Assembly: GCA_945938055.1 (NCBI GenBank)
Contig: CAMEUH010000001.1
Location: forward strand, 1 to 64,000
From: an uncultured Eubacteriaceae bacterium
GTDB taxonomy: Bacteria; Bacillota; Clostridia; Lachnospirales; Lachnospiraceae
Length of the DNA stretch: 64,000 bases
Direction of reading: 5' to 3'
Shown one piece after another: positions 41,826 to 49,367 of the stretch. Numbering within the stretch: the stretch's first letter is position 1; every line of letters starts with the position of its first letter. Position numbers and translations under genes: made by a program. Under the pieces are notes generated by a model. It saw only the letters and a list, made by a program, of their open reading frames with translations, was not told the DNA's origin and searched no databases.

Positions 41826-42143
41826 TTACTTGTTCTTCATCTTGATGTCGATGTACACACCAGCTGGCATCTCTAATCTAGATAAAGCATCTACAGTCTT
41901 CTGTGATGGAGTAATGATATCGATTAATCTCTTGTGTGTTCTCTGTTCGAACTGTTCTCTGGAATCCTTATACTTATGAACAGCTCTTAAGATTGTAACA
42001 ACTTCCTTCTTTGTTGGAAGAGGTACCGGACCACTCACCTGAGATCCTGTCTTCTTAACAGTCTCGATAATCTTCTTGGCTGACTGATCTACTAACTGAT
42101 GATCGTAAGCCTTCAATGTGATTCTCATTACTTGACTTGCCAT
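41826..42143 (-). CDS. rpsJ: Small-subunit ribosomal protein uS10
   Basis: This 105-residue protein (NusE in antitermination complexes) is the first gene of the S10-spc-alpha cluster. MASQVMRITLKAYDHQLVDQSAKKIIETVKKTGSQVSGPVPLPTKKEVVTILRAVHKYKDSREQFEQRTHKRLIDI is the family pattern, ending in MPAGVYIDIKMK. ATG 42143 follows AAAAGGAGGCGAC; an earlier in-frame ATG at 42206 falls inside the structured leader and is rejected. Confidence 0.98.
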   Translation of the reverse strand: MASQVMRITLKAYDHQLVDQSAKKIIETVKKTGSQVSGPVPLPTKKEVVTILRAVHKYKDSREQFEQRTHKRLIDIITPSQKTVDALSRLEMPAGVYIDIKMKNK

Positions 42144-42393
42144 AAAAAAAGTCGCCTCCTTTTCGTACTTTTGTGAATTAGTACGACAAGCGGTGACTGT
42201 ACACATCCCCGTGTGTTTCCTGACTTTCCATTTGGAGTTTCAGACTACCACACGCCCTGCTTCGCAGGCTACTATTCGGTACAGTGACTTGTCGCCAGTT
42301 TGTTAAGCCTTTCGGCTCTTGACATTCGCTCCACGGAAAACCCATATTCTTCATATGGCAACCTCACGCTTCTACGCTATCAATGTCACAGCA
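42144..42393 (-). ncRNA. Structured 5' leader of the S10 operon
   Basis: About 250 nt lie between the promoter and rpsJ. Several stems are visible: a closing helix CGACAAG/CTTGTCG (42288-42294 with 42184-42190) continued by CTGTAC/GTACAG (42279-42284 with 42197-42202), an internal hairpin CCTGC-GAA-GCAGG (42256-42268), an upstream AGCC-GAAA-GGCT tetraloop hairpin (42306-42317), and CCATAT/ATATGG (42342-42358). This multibranch architecture indicates a regulatory leader. Candidate ligands are L4 or another ribosomal protein. There is no coding gene in 42207-42543. Confidence 0.75.
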
Positions 42394-42399
42394 AATATT

Positions 42400-42428
42400 A
42401 GTATATATTCCGTTCTTAACAAATGCAA
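42400..42428 (-). promoter_or_regulatory. Promoter of the S10-spc-alpha ribosomal cluster
   Basis: On the minus strand, TTGCAT (42423-42428), a 17-bp spacer and TATACT (42400-42405) form a good sigma-A promoter. It is upstream of the structured leader and no other promoter of similar quality lies closer to rpsJ. Confidence 0.8.
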
Positions 42429-42456
42429 GCATTTTTTTACAATTTCATTAAAAAAG

Positions 42457-42478
42457 ATTGTACTTTTTTTTGTACAAT
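42457..42478 (-). terminator. Terminator after the aldose-epimerase-like gene
   Basis: Seven-bp arms ATTGTAC and GTACAAT enclose an eight-A loop on the minus strand and are followed by CTTTTTT. It lies 66 bp after the stop of the 42544-43428 gene and just upstream of the S10 promoter. Confidence 0.65.
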
Positions 42479-42543
42479 ACTTTAAAACTCCATTTTATAT
42501 GAGCTGATTCCATATAATTATAGAAGAAACGTTCTTATCCGTT

Positions 42544-43428
42544 TTACACCATTATCATATATCCTGCTTCAAAGGTATCTCCACTATCAAGTGCATTGCC
42601 CCATTCGCGTTCAGTAATATCCCCTTCAAAATCAGTCCTGTCACATCTTCCATACCATGGTTCAATACAGACAAAAGGTGCTGTTTCCTTCACATCTTTC
42701 TTCACCGGAGACCAGATTCCAAAAAGCGGTGCATCAAACCGAACCGTTAAATATGCTTCCTCCATTTCGTTTAACAGCTGTACACATTGGATACCACTTT
42801 CTTCTATAATTAATGCATCCTTGTCAAACAAATGATCCAGCACCGGAAGTTTTCCATTCTCCAACTGGTATTCATCATAAATATCTCCCACAAGACCATC
42901 TTCAACAATTCTATGGCTTACAACTTTCTCTTTTCCCTCAAGCTTTACAAAACATTTTCTTCTTTCTTCCTCCGGACGAAGCGGGCAGCTAAATGCCGGA
43001 TGTCCTCCAATGGAAAAATACATTTTCTGGTTATCCAGATTCGTCACCTTCCATAAAACCTTTACCCCTCTTTCCATAAGGCGGTATCCAATTTCCAGTT
43101 GAAAACGAAACGGATATTTTGAAAGAGTTTCTTCATTATATAAGAGAGAAAACCAGAGTTCCTGTTCCGTGCTGCTTTCCAGTTCAAATTCCATATCACG
43201 TGCAAATCCATGCTGGGACATAAAATATTCTTTTCCTTCATAACGGTATTTCCCACTCTTAAGACTTCCAACCAACGGAAAAAGTATTGGCGACGTTCTC
43301 TTCCAGTATACAGGATTTCCCTGCCACAGATACTCTAACTGTGTCTTATTATCTACCAGCGATTTTAATTCTGCCCCAAAGCTATCTACTTTTATTGTAA
43401 TGAAACTATTTTTTATGGTGTAAATCAT
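42544..43428 (-). CDS. Aldose 1-epimerase family protein (LacX-like)
   Basis: This 294-residue galactose-mutarotase-fold protein has conserved elements including GAELKSLVDN near the start, YWKRTSPILFPLVGSLKSGKY, MSQHGFARD (active-site His-Gly-Phe-Ala-Arg), the SIGGHPAFSCPL motif with the second catalytic histidine, and the late CIEPWYGRCD carrying the general-base glutamate. LacX-like members interconvert anomers of sugars or act on unknown hexoses. I chose ATG 43428, 8 nt after GGAGG, rather than an ATG five codons earlier that overlaps the ribosome-binding site. It is a single-gene unit with its own promoter and terminator. Confidence 0.88.
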   Translation of the reverse strand: MIYTIKNSFITIKVDSFGAELKSLVDNKTQLEYLWQGNPVYWKRTSPILFPLVGSLKSGKYRYEGKEYFMSQHGFARDMEFELESSTEQELWFSLLYNEETLSKYPFRFQLEIGYRLMERGVKVLWKVTNLDNQKMYFSIGGHPAFSCPLRPEEERRKCFVKLEGKEKVVSHRIVEDGLVGDIYDEYQLENGKLPVLDHLFDKDALIIEESGIQCVQLLNEMEEAYLTVRFDAPLFGIWSPVKKDVKETAPFVCIEPWYGRCDRTDFEGDITEREWGNALDSGDTFEAGYMIMV

Positions 43429-43465
43429 TTCCATGCCCTCCAATCCATTTTATCCCTTTCTTCTT

Positions 43466-43494
43466 ATTATAGTGTTTTCCTTTGGGCATCGCAA
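43466..43494 (-). promoter_or_regulatory. Promoter of the aldose-epimerase-like gene
   Basis: TTGCGA (43489-43494), a 17-bp spacer and consensus TATAAT (43466-43471) lie on the minus strand, 37 bp upstream of the gene start. Confidence 0.65.
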
Positions 43495-43517
43495 TAATAA
43501 GGTGTCACCATTTTCTC

Positions 43518-44072
43518 TTATGTTTCTCCCTCCCAAAATGCCTTCCTCATTTTTTCAACGGCTTTATAATATCTGGTTTTTACACTCGACTCCGGCATAT
43601 GAAGTTCTTGACCAATTTTTGCAAATTTTTCCTCTTCCAGAAGCTTTCTCTTAAGAATTACTCCATCCGGTTCCTCCAGTCCATCAATATACCGCTCTAC
43701 CTCTGCAAGCTGTTCACGTTTTTTCGTTCGTTCCTCAAGCTGCTCAAGAAGCATCCCTTCCTCCGAAATATCCTCAATACTAATCCACTCCGCTTTCCCC
43801 CTGCTTCGATATACATCAATGATATAATTCTCCGCAACCGCATGAATCCAAGTTTTAAATTTCGCCTTCTTTACGGAATAGTTATTAAGATTCTTCAGAA
43901 CCCGCAGAAAAATTTCATGCGTGACATCCATAATCAGATCATTGTTTCCCATCTTCTCATAAACAAGCTTATAAACCCATCGATAATAGCGTTCTATTAA
44001 TTTTTCCCCCGCCCACCGGTCTTGTTCTTCAACAATCCGGCGTACCAGTTCTTCATCCGAAAGAAACACCAT
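43518..44072 (-). CDS. RNA polymerase sigma factor, sigma-70 family (ECF type)
   Basis: This 184-residue protein has region 2 (about residues 20-85: AGEKLIERYYRWVYKLVYEKMGNNDLIMDVTHEIFLRVLKNLNNY, FKTWIHAVAENYIIDVYRSR), an acidic linker and region 4 (EEEKFAKIGQELHMPESSVKTRYYKAVEKMRK). No region 3 is present, the ECF layout. I chose ATG 44072, with GGAG 10 nt upstream; this overlaps the end of the preceding membrane-protein gene by 76 bp. It is the last gene of a four-gene operon, and the three upstream membrane proteins may include its anti-sigma sensor. The first of them (46293-47048) is the best candidate. Target promoters are unknown. Confidence 0.85.
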   Translation of the reverse strand: MVFLSDEELVRRIVEEQDRWAGEKLIERYYRWVYKLVYEKMGNNDLIMDVTHEIFLRVLKNLNNYSVKKAKFKTWIHAVAENYIIDVYRSRGKAEWISIEDISEEGMLLEQLEERTKKREQLAEVERYIDGLEEPDGVILKRKLLEEEKFAKIGQELHMPESSVKTRYYKAVEKMRKAFWEGET

Positions 44073-44692
44073 TGTCCCACTTCTCCAATCAAGTATAATG
44101 CAATTACTGCCATGAAACATCCCACGCAGCGTAAAATCCAGCTTATTACTTTTCCGTCCCGGAACGCATATATTCCATCAAACAAGCCAAATAAGTTATA
44201 TTTGTGTCCCGATTCACCTGCATACTCCAATGCCAGATATCTCCACTCACAAATTGCGAGACAGCCCGATGCCAGAAGTCCTGCCCGCATATTTTTCAGC
44301 CACTTCCATATTACATAAAATACAGCTGCAAAAATATTAGAGAGGAACACGATTCCAATCATTGCCACAATCATGTGGTATGATATCCCCATCATCACCG
44401 TAAAACAAAAGACAACCATAATAAAAGGAAGCATCATTACCGGAAACAGATTCACCTGCCACAGCCATATACTTAATTTCTTCTCACCCTTTTCCGCCAG
44501 CATGTATGCCCAGTAAATCATACAGGATGGAATTACAAGCATCATGGCATACGGAAGACTTGCCCATTCAAAAAATAACGTCGAAAAGAAATACCATAAC
44601 TCTACCAGTAACACAGAAATACAGGTTACTATTACCGCACGCCGGGGCTTTTTCCCATATTCTTTTAATAAGTCATTTTTTAGCAAATTCAT
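43997..44692 (-). CDS. Polytopic membrane protein of unknown function, sigma-factor operon
   Basis: This 231-residue protein has a short basic N-terminus (KEYGKKPRRA) and about six hydrophobic helices (for example VIVTCISVLLVELWYFF, YAMMLVIPSCMIYWAYML, FPVMMLPFIMVVFCFTVMM, MIVAMIGIVFLSNIFAAVF and a C-terminal pair). I recognise no family. ATG 44692 is 2 bp after the preceding stop; the stop of this gene lies inside the sigma-factor gene. Tight overlaps on both sides suggest fixed stoichiometry with the 527-residue protein, perhaps as a membrane complex. Confidence 0.65.
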   Translation of the reverse strand: MNLLKNDLLKEYGKKPRRAVIVTCISVLLVELWYFFSTLFFEWASLPYAMMLVIPSCMIYWAYMLAEKGEKKLSIWLWQVNLFPVMMLPFIMVVFCFTVMMGISYHMIVAMIGIVFLSNIFAAVFYVIWKWLKNMRAGLLASGCLAICEWRYLALEYAGESGHKYNLFGLFDGIYAFRDGKVISWILRCVGCFMAVIALYLIGEVGQWCFFRMKNWYAGLLKNKTGGRGKN

Positions 44693-44694
44693 TT

Positions 44695-46278
44695 TCACCA
44701 GTCTTCCACACTCCAATTCGTAAATCCAAAGCTATGTGTCATTGAGTACATAATATTTTCGAAGGAGCCGGTAAAATACTCCTTTCCGCAACAGTAATTC
44801 GAGTAAGAATAATCATTTCTGGATGCCACAATCCAGTCCCTTCCACTTAAATCCACCTCAAATCCACCATATAATTCAATAATTTCCTGATACTTCTTTT
44901 GTGCTTCCTTTTCTGTCATTAACAACTTAGGATATACAATCCTTGCCTCCCCCACCTGTGTTTCCCCGATACACATTCCTCCAAGAAAAGTACATCCCGT
45001 TGCAACTCCTTCAAATTCATTGTTCCCGACTTTTTCCAAATTGCAGTATACCTCGTAATCCGCATTCACCCTCGCATGAAATTTAATTTGCTCTTCATTA
45101 ACTCTTTTGGAATAATCACAACTGGATTCAAAATAATATGGTTCATATGACACAAAAACATCCCACACTCCCGGAAGCGGGTAATAACGATAATATTCCG
45201 GAAGATATGTATAAGAGGTCTCTGACATAAAAACCGGAGTTGCCCCGCGATATTCCATATAAATTTCCTGCACATGCGAAAGTCCATCCGCCTCCATTCC
45301 TGCATATACCGTTACATAATCTCCCACCACCGAATACTCCATCGGATTACCTTTCTCATCTGTTATTTTCTCAATCTCATATTCATGATATAGCGTAAAC
45401 AAATACTGTTCCAGTTGAGTATCTTCCAGGGTCATTCTTACCTTCATCGCAGTACTTCTCCCCGGTGTAATTTCCATATCATATTCACAAACCTTAAAAG
45501 TATCTGTTTCCAGGCGCATGGCTTCAATTTCTTCTTTTGCAGGGACATCTTCACGAATATAATAAAATTTATCCTTATGTAAGCTGTCTGCTATCGGCAA
45601 TTTCCCCGACCCGCCAGGCGTTTCATCTGCCACTGCAATCCAATACTCATTCTGTGGCAATGCTGACAGTCCTAGGAATACAACTGCTGCCATAAAAATC
45701 GGCATTCCTATTTTCCATCTCCTATCAACCATAAATAATACCGCTATCTCTGCAAACATCCACCAGCACAAAATTTGCCAATGTGCCGCTGTCACATAAA
45801 ACGGATTGTATGGATTAATATACATATCCGGAGCATGCTCATATTTCGGAAGAATCATGAACATTTTACTAATCAATGCATTAAATTCTATTGCAAATCC
45901 ATTCCACGAAGTTACACCAAACAAGACTATGTCAAAGTAGAATAAGCTGCCCAGAATCATCAGCACGCATACTGCCACAAAATCATTTTTTATCCGGCTG
46001 CAAATCTTGCCCAGCCCCCATGCAATGCAGGAAACCAGCACCACATTCGCCAGAATCGCCGCAAAAATTCTCAGAACAATCTCCGCATAAAGACATTCGC
46101 CCTTAAAAAGCTCCCAGATACACGCAGCTGCGTATAAAAGAAATTCGGTTTCCAAAAGTCCCGCCAGTATTTTCTTTTCTCTTTGAAACCGGCATAAAAA
46201 ACCACCAAAAAGAAATATGACAAAGCCATAATTTCCACATTCCAGAATCAGCCGGATATTCTCCAAAGCTACTTTCAT
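44695..46278 (-). CDS. Membrane protein with large extracytoplasmic domain, sigma-factor operon
   Basis: This 527-residue protein has six or so hydrophobic helices in residues 1-215 and then a roughly 310-residue C-terminal domain that is beta-strand rich and largely tyrosine/glutamate-containing. Elements such as YEPYYFESSCDYSKRVNEEQIKFHARVNADYEVYCN resemble the N-terminal beta-sandwich seen in M1 aminopeptidase-like exporter fusions, but no HExxH zinc motif is present, so no peptidase activity is claimed. Cysteines in the ectodomain (for example YSNYCCGKEY) could form disulfides. It is second in the operon and plausibly an extracellular sensor. Confidence 0.6.
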   Translation of the reverse strand: MKVALENIRLILECGNYGFVIFLFGGFLCRFQREKKILAGLLETEFLLYAAACIWELFKGECLYAEIVLRIFAAILANVVLVSCIAWGLGKICSRIKNDFVAVCVLMILGSLFYFDIVLFGVTSWNGFAIEFNALISKMFMILPKYEHAPDMYINPYNPFYVTAAHWQILCWWMFAEIAVLFMVDRRWKIGMPIFMAAVVFLGLSALPQNEYWIAVADETPGGSGKLPIADSLHKDKFYYIREDVPAKEEIEAMRLETDTFKVCEYDMEITPGRSTAMKVRMTLEDTQLEQYLFTLYHEYEIEKITDEKGNPMEYSVVGDYVTVYAGMEADGLSHVQEIYMEYRGATPVFMSETSYTYLPEYYRYYPLPGVWDVFVSYEPYYFESSCDYSKRVNEEQIKFHARVNADYEVYCNLEKVGNNEFEGVATGCTFLGGMCIGETQVGEARIVYPKLLMTEKEAQKKYQEIIELYGGFEVDLSGRDWIVASRNDYSYSNYCCGKEYFTGSFENIMYSMTHSFGFTNWSVEDW

Positions 46279-46292
46279 AAGTCACCACCTTT

Positions 46293-47048
46293 TTAGAAGA
46301 ATTTAAGTTCTGCAATACGAAATTCTCCATTCACCAGTTCAAATCGCACGCTCATTGAATAATCCGGGTTTCCCGGCTGCCCGCTTACGCGATAAACCAC
46401 TTGAACCCAGTCCTTCCCATCCTCCACCTCAATCCGGTTATCCGTATCAATTGATATCTCTGCAACACCGATGAGCTCTGAATACATCTCACCTTCATAG
46501 CAGAAATAATAACCCGTTTCCAGAATCTTTTTCTTTTTCTCCGGCGTAAATGTTGTATCCAAAAAAGCTTCATACTGCTCCATATCAGTAAAGCACTCAC
46601 TTTTCAGCTTCCAGGCATTTTCTACCATGGCTCCATTTCTATATACCGTTCCCTGACTCTTTGCCAAGCTGGCTGTCTTCATCTCACTACGATAAATCAT
46701 GTAATGATCAACCAAATCCGCAAACTCTTTATAAATGCTTTCTAATTCCTGCTCCGTCTTTCCTGTAAGCAAGGTATCTTCTGTATTACTATTCAAATTA
46801 CCATCCACCAGAAATTCATCCTCAGTAACTGTCTGGGAAACCTGATTTTCTATTGTCTGCTCCATTCCGGGTTGTGCCAGTCTTCCATGTAGCAACAAAA
46901 TATTACCCATAATAAAAATACAGAATGTAGCCACAACCGGAAAATATGATTCACGTTTATACTCACTTTCCATCAGCCCCGCTTCGTCCAGGATTCGATT
47001 AATTTCTTGTTTCATTTTTCTTCTGCCAGGATACTTAATAACACTCAC
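46293..47048 (-). CDS. Single-pass membrane protein, candidate anti-sigma factor
   Basis: This protein of up to 251 residues has a short cytoplasmic N-terminus (MKQEINRILDEAGLMESEYKRES), one transmembrane helix (FPVVATFCIFIMGNILLLHG) and an extracytoplasmic domain of about 190 residues ending WVQVVYRVSGQPGNPDYSMSVRFELVNGEFRIAELKFF. This topology fits anti-sigma or sensor proteins, but no ASD zinc motif (HxxxCxxC) is visible. Two starts are possible: a GTG-type start at 47048 behind AAAGAAG, and ATG 47015; the first is listed. It is first in the sigma operon, downstream of an inverted-repeat promoter region. Confidence 0.6.
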   Translation of the reverse strand: MSVIKYPGRRKMKQEINRILDEAGLMESEYKRESYFPVVATFCIFIMGNILLLHGRLAQPGMEQTIENQVSQTVTEDEFLVDGNLNSNTEDTLLTGKTEQELESIYKEFADLVDHYMIYRSEMKTASLAKSQGTVYRNGAMVENAWKLKSECFTDMEQYEAFLDTTFTPEKKKKILETGYYFCYEGEMYSELIGVAEISIDTDNRIEVEDGKDWVQVVYRVSGQPGNPDYSMSVRFELVNGEFRIAELKFF

Positions 47049-47109
47049 CTTCTTTATCTCTTTGTAATCTTATACGTATCAAAGCTCCAAAAAGTTTTAA
47101 AAACAAAAT

Positions 47110-47155
47110 AAAACCATCTATCAAAATTATACCACAAAATTTGATAGATGGTTTT
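47110..47155 (-). promoter_or_regulatory. 16-bp inverted repeat enclosing an extended -10 box upstream of the sigma operon
   Basis: Perfect 16-bp arms AAAACCATCTATCAAA (47110-47125) and TTTGATAGATGGTTTT (47140-47155) surround a 14-bp centre. Read on the minus strand, the centre contains TGGTATAAT, an extended -10 element pointing at the sigma operon, whose start is 60-95 bp downstream. The repeat could be an operator or a hairpin. A 12-bp palindrome GACCAATTGGTC lies just upstream at 47171-47182. The interval 47049-47337 contains no gene. Confidence 0.55.
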
Positions 47156-47282
47156 CGTCGCAATCCATTCGACCAATTGGTCACGCTCACGTTAGATATA
47201 CTTCTTCTATTTCCCACTCATAGAATAAATATGTATCAGCCGAATGGATGCATGATAATATTCACACTAAAAGCCCAAAATG

Positions 47283-47316
47283 TCCATTAAAAAATGGAAA
47301 CTTTTAAAATTCCACA
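47283..47316 (+). repeat. Copy 1 of a 34-bp dispersed repeat
   Basis: This copy matches 50441-50474 at 32 of 34 positions in the same orientation, and its 21-bp right part (core GGAAACTTTTAAAATTCC) matches 49172-49192 in reverse. It lies 22 bp after the stop of the 47338-47943 gene on the minus strand. The core is a partial palindrome (GGAA/TTCC ends). Confidence 0.85.
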
Positions 47317-47337
47317 AATCTATCAGAACATATTGTT

Positions 47338-47943
47338 CTAATTCAATTGATAATTTAAACCAAGGTTCCAATAATCATTAGCTTTTGTAACCAAATACTT
47401 CAAAGACTCTCTATTTTGTATTAAGAAGTTTTTGTATTCTTCACTTTCTGAATCGTCCTCAAAATCCATTGTATACAATGAATTCATATTTTCATCCACC
47501 TCAAACCACCCATCATACAAATTGATCTTTCCTGAATAGTAGATTTCTTCATTTCCTATATTAATGGGAAATTTGTACTGTTCTAATTCACTTATATAAG
47601 ATATCCCATATGCATATTCCCCTAATAGTGTCTCTTTGACAGTTAATGAAATATCTATATATGTATCCTTTTCCTTCCAATAGACATTCTGCAAGGTCAT
47701 TCGAACTGCCGATTCCGGGCACAACAAGCTATACAATCTGATAATCTCTATTTTTATATTTTCAGACTGTTCCTGATAATAGTTCAACTCATCATTGACA
47801 TATATAAGTGGGAAATCTGACAAATTTTCTGTATAACGCCGATTCTTAATTCCCAAGAAAATCACATATAGAAAAGCAATTATTACAACAGTAATCAGCA
47901 GATATTTGATTTTCTTTTTATTACAACCATTTCTAATATCCAT
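47338..47943 (-). CDS. Single-pass membrane protein of unknown family (paralogue of 47966-48616)
   Basis: This 201-residue protein has a basic N-terminus (NGCNKKKIKYLL), one transmembrane helix (LITVVIIAFLYVIFLGI) and an outward-facing acidic domain. It is a clear paralogue of the next gene: both have N(R/E)RY after the helix, LxNVYWxEKDxYIxI in the middle and EEYxNFLxQNREx with a closing YWNL near the C-terminus. Base composition is much more AT-rich than the ribosomal cluster. I recognise no family; an immunity-like or sensory role is only a guess. Confidence 0.65.
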   Translation of the reverse strand: MDIRNGCNKKKIKYLLITVVIIAFLYVIFLGIKNRRYTENLSDFPLIYVNDELNYYQEQSENIKIEIIRLYSLLCPESAVRMTLQNVYWKEKDTYIDISLTVKETLLGEYAYGISYISELEQYKFPINIGNEEIYYSGKINLYDGWFEVDENMNSLYTMDFEDDSESEEYKNFLIQNRESLKYLVTKANDYWNLGLNYQLN

Positions 47944-47965
47944 TTTACTCTCCTTGTATTTACCA

Positions 47966-48616
47966 CTAAAAACGGCAAGTCATATCCAAGTTCCAATAAT
48001 AATTGATTCTTTCTATAATTTTCTCAAAAGCTTCTCTGTTTTGAAGCAAAAAATTCTCATATTCCTCAATCTCCATATCCGTTAACACTTCATCTGAATA
48101 AACATGTAATATAACAGAATCTTGATTAATTTCAAAATGCCCTTTATTTATATATTCCGGTTTAATATACTGATAAACAGTATCTCCTTCTTCTATCAAA
48201 GATTTTTTATCTATTGGCAAACAACTTTCGTAATTAACAAGATATCTAAATTTCCCCGTCAAATCTTCTTGAATTTGAATACCAATGGTTATGTAATCAT
48301 CTTTTTCTTCCCAATATACATTATCAAGAGATATTTTAACTACAGCCATCGGCTTATTCTTCAAAGAAAACTTAAACAAATTCCAGATTTCAATTGTGAA
48401 ATCCCCCACTTTTTCTTTGTAATGAGAATCACGCGGTGTCGAAACATAAATTGAATAGTTATTTACCTTGCTTATATACCGTTCATTTCTAATTTTTAGA
48501 TAATAACTATAGCAAATAAACAACGCAACTATAATAATTATTGAAAAACATACTATTTTATCATAAAATAATTTTTTATTTTCTTGTTTTTCACATGCTA
48601 TTTTTTTATGCATCAT
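47966..48616 (-). CDS. Single-pass membrane protein of unknown family (paralogue of 47338-47943)
   Basis: This 216-residue protein has a longer lysine-rich N-terminus, a transmembrane helix (IVCFSIIIIVALFICYSYYL) and an extracytoplasmic domain with the paired motifs LDNVYWEEKDDYITIGI and EEYENFLLQNREAFEKIIERINYYWNL. Tandem ATGs at 48616 and 48613 follow AAAGGGG. It precedes its paralogue by 22 bp, so the two probably arose by tandem duplication and are co-transcribed. Confidence 0.65.
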   Translation of the reverse strand: MMHKKIACEKQENKKLFYDKIVCFSIIIIVALFICYSYYLKIRNERYISKVNNYSIYVSTPRDSHYKEKVGDFTIEIWNLFKFSLKNKPMAVVKISLDNVYWEEKDDYITIGIQIQEDLTGKFRYLVNYESCLPIDKKSLIEEGDTVYQYIKPEYINKGHFEINQDSVILHVYSDEVLTDMEIEEYENFLLQNREAFEKIIERINYYWNLDMTCRF

Positions 48617-48664
48617 CTGACCCCTTTACTATTAATATATGAACGGTAATGACTGCCACTTAAT

Positions 48665-48877
48665 TTATTTATATACAATTTGAAAGTAATATTCATTTCC
48701 AGAATATGCATTACAATATACCTTATTGGTACTAATGTCATATCCATATACAATCTCTCCAATAATTGTATCATCCGTAGAATAGTACAAAAAATAGTGT
48801 TTTTCCCATGATTGATTAAATTGCAAATTGCTGCCCTCTATCTGCATTACAGAAACGGTAGCCCTACTATTCCTCAT
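48665..48877 (-). CDS. Small protein of unknown function overlapping the exported leader ORF
   Basis: This 70-residue frame reads MRNSRATVSVMQIEG, then a tyrosine-rich stretch ending NEYYFQIVYK. It has no signal peptide. Its ATG lies inside the end of the preceding 42-residue ORF in another frame, an 11-bp overlap. Two readings are possible: a translationally coupled small protein, or the mature part of one secreted protein separated from its signal peptide by a frameshift. The tyrosine/beta-strand character resembles the ectodomains of neighbouring genes, which slightly favours the frameshift reading. Confidence 0.45.
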   Translation of the reverse strand: MRNSRATVSVMQIEGSNLQFNQSWEKHYFLYYSTDDTIIGEIVYGYDISTNKVYCNAYSGNEYYFQIVYK

Positions 48878-48995
48878 ATTCTACTTCTGTTGTGTTTTCA
48901 TATGCATAGACACAATTGCTGTTTGTAACCACTAATAACAGTGCTATTATTACAATACCCAATAACAAATACTTTTTACATAAATTTAATCTCAT
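48867..48995 (-). CDS. 42-residue ORF consisting of a signal peptide (possible frameshifted gene start)
   Basis: The ORF reads MRLNLCKKYLLLGIVIIALL, then LVVTNSNCVYAYENTTEVEYEE: a basic start, a hydrophobic core and a probable cleavage site after VYA. It then stops at TAG (48867-48869) with almost no mature part. It overlaps the 48665-48877 frame by 11 bp. Together they may be one secreted protein interrupted by a one-base indel. The other possibilities are a short exported peptide or coupling of two small genes. Confidence 0.45.
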   Translation of the reverse strand: MRLNLCKKYLLLGIVIIALLLVVTNSNCVYAYENTTEVEYEE

Positions 48996-49171
48996 AAATA
49001 TAATCCTATATTATTTTTTACTCTCCAAATATGAAATTCTTCATCTTCTTATTCTTAGAAGAATATCTTGCATCAGTGCCAAATTCATTTCGTTTATAGT
49101 ATGAACGCCCACAAAAATGAAATATTTCGTTCTAAACATATAACATTCTTCTTAACTTTTCCATCAAAATA

Positions 49172-49192
49172 TGTGGAATTTTAAAAGTTTCC
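49172..49192 (-). repeat. Copy 2 (inverted) of the 21-bp repeat core
   Basis: This site is identical over 21 bp to the right part of the 34-bp repeats at 47283 and 50441 but in the opposite orientation. It is 177 bp upstream of the exported 42-residue ORF. The surrounding interval 48996-49367 has no gene apart from a terminator at 49332-49362. Confidence 0.8.
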
Positions 49193-49331
49193 AGCTATTT
49201 TTCTTTATTCTCAAAAAGATATTTATTCAACGGCATAATATCACGGATTCCATCTTGGTACTAAAACGATTACTTTGACCATTGTCTCTTTCCATCTTTT
49301 TAACCCAACAATATTATCAGTCATAAAAACA

Positions 49332-49362
49332 GCTGCCCGTAACTCTTACAATTACGGGCAGC
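49332..49362 (-). terminator. Terminator after the membrane-anchored HTH regulator
   Basis: Eleven-bp perfect arms GCTGCCCGTAA (49332-49342) and TTACGGGCAGC (49352-49362) with a 9-nt loop are followed on the minus strand by TGTTTTTATG. The stop of the 49368-50030 gene is adjacent. Confidence 0.88.
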
Positions 49363-49367
49363 TCTCT

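Noticed and set aside
43482..44000. Plus-strand open frame of 172 codons
   Set aside because: Antisense to the sigma factor gene, whose regions 2 and 4 are clearly encoded on the minus strand.
49193..49331. Possible small ORF in the gap after the membrane HTH regulator
   Set aside because: Frames are short and lack a ribosome-binding site; only the terminator and the repeat copy are supported.
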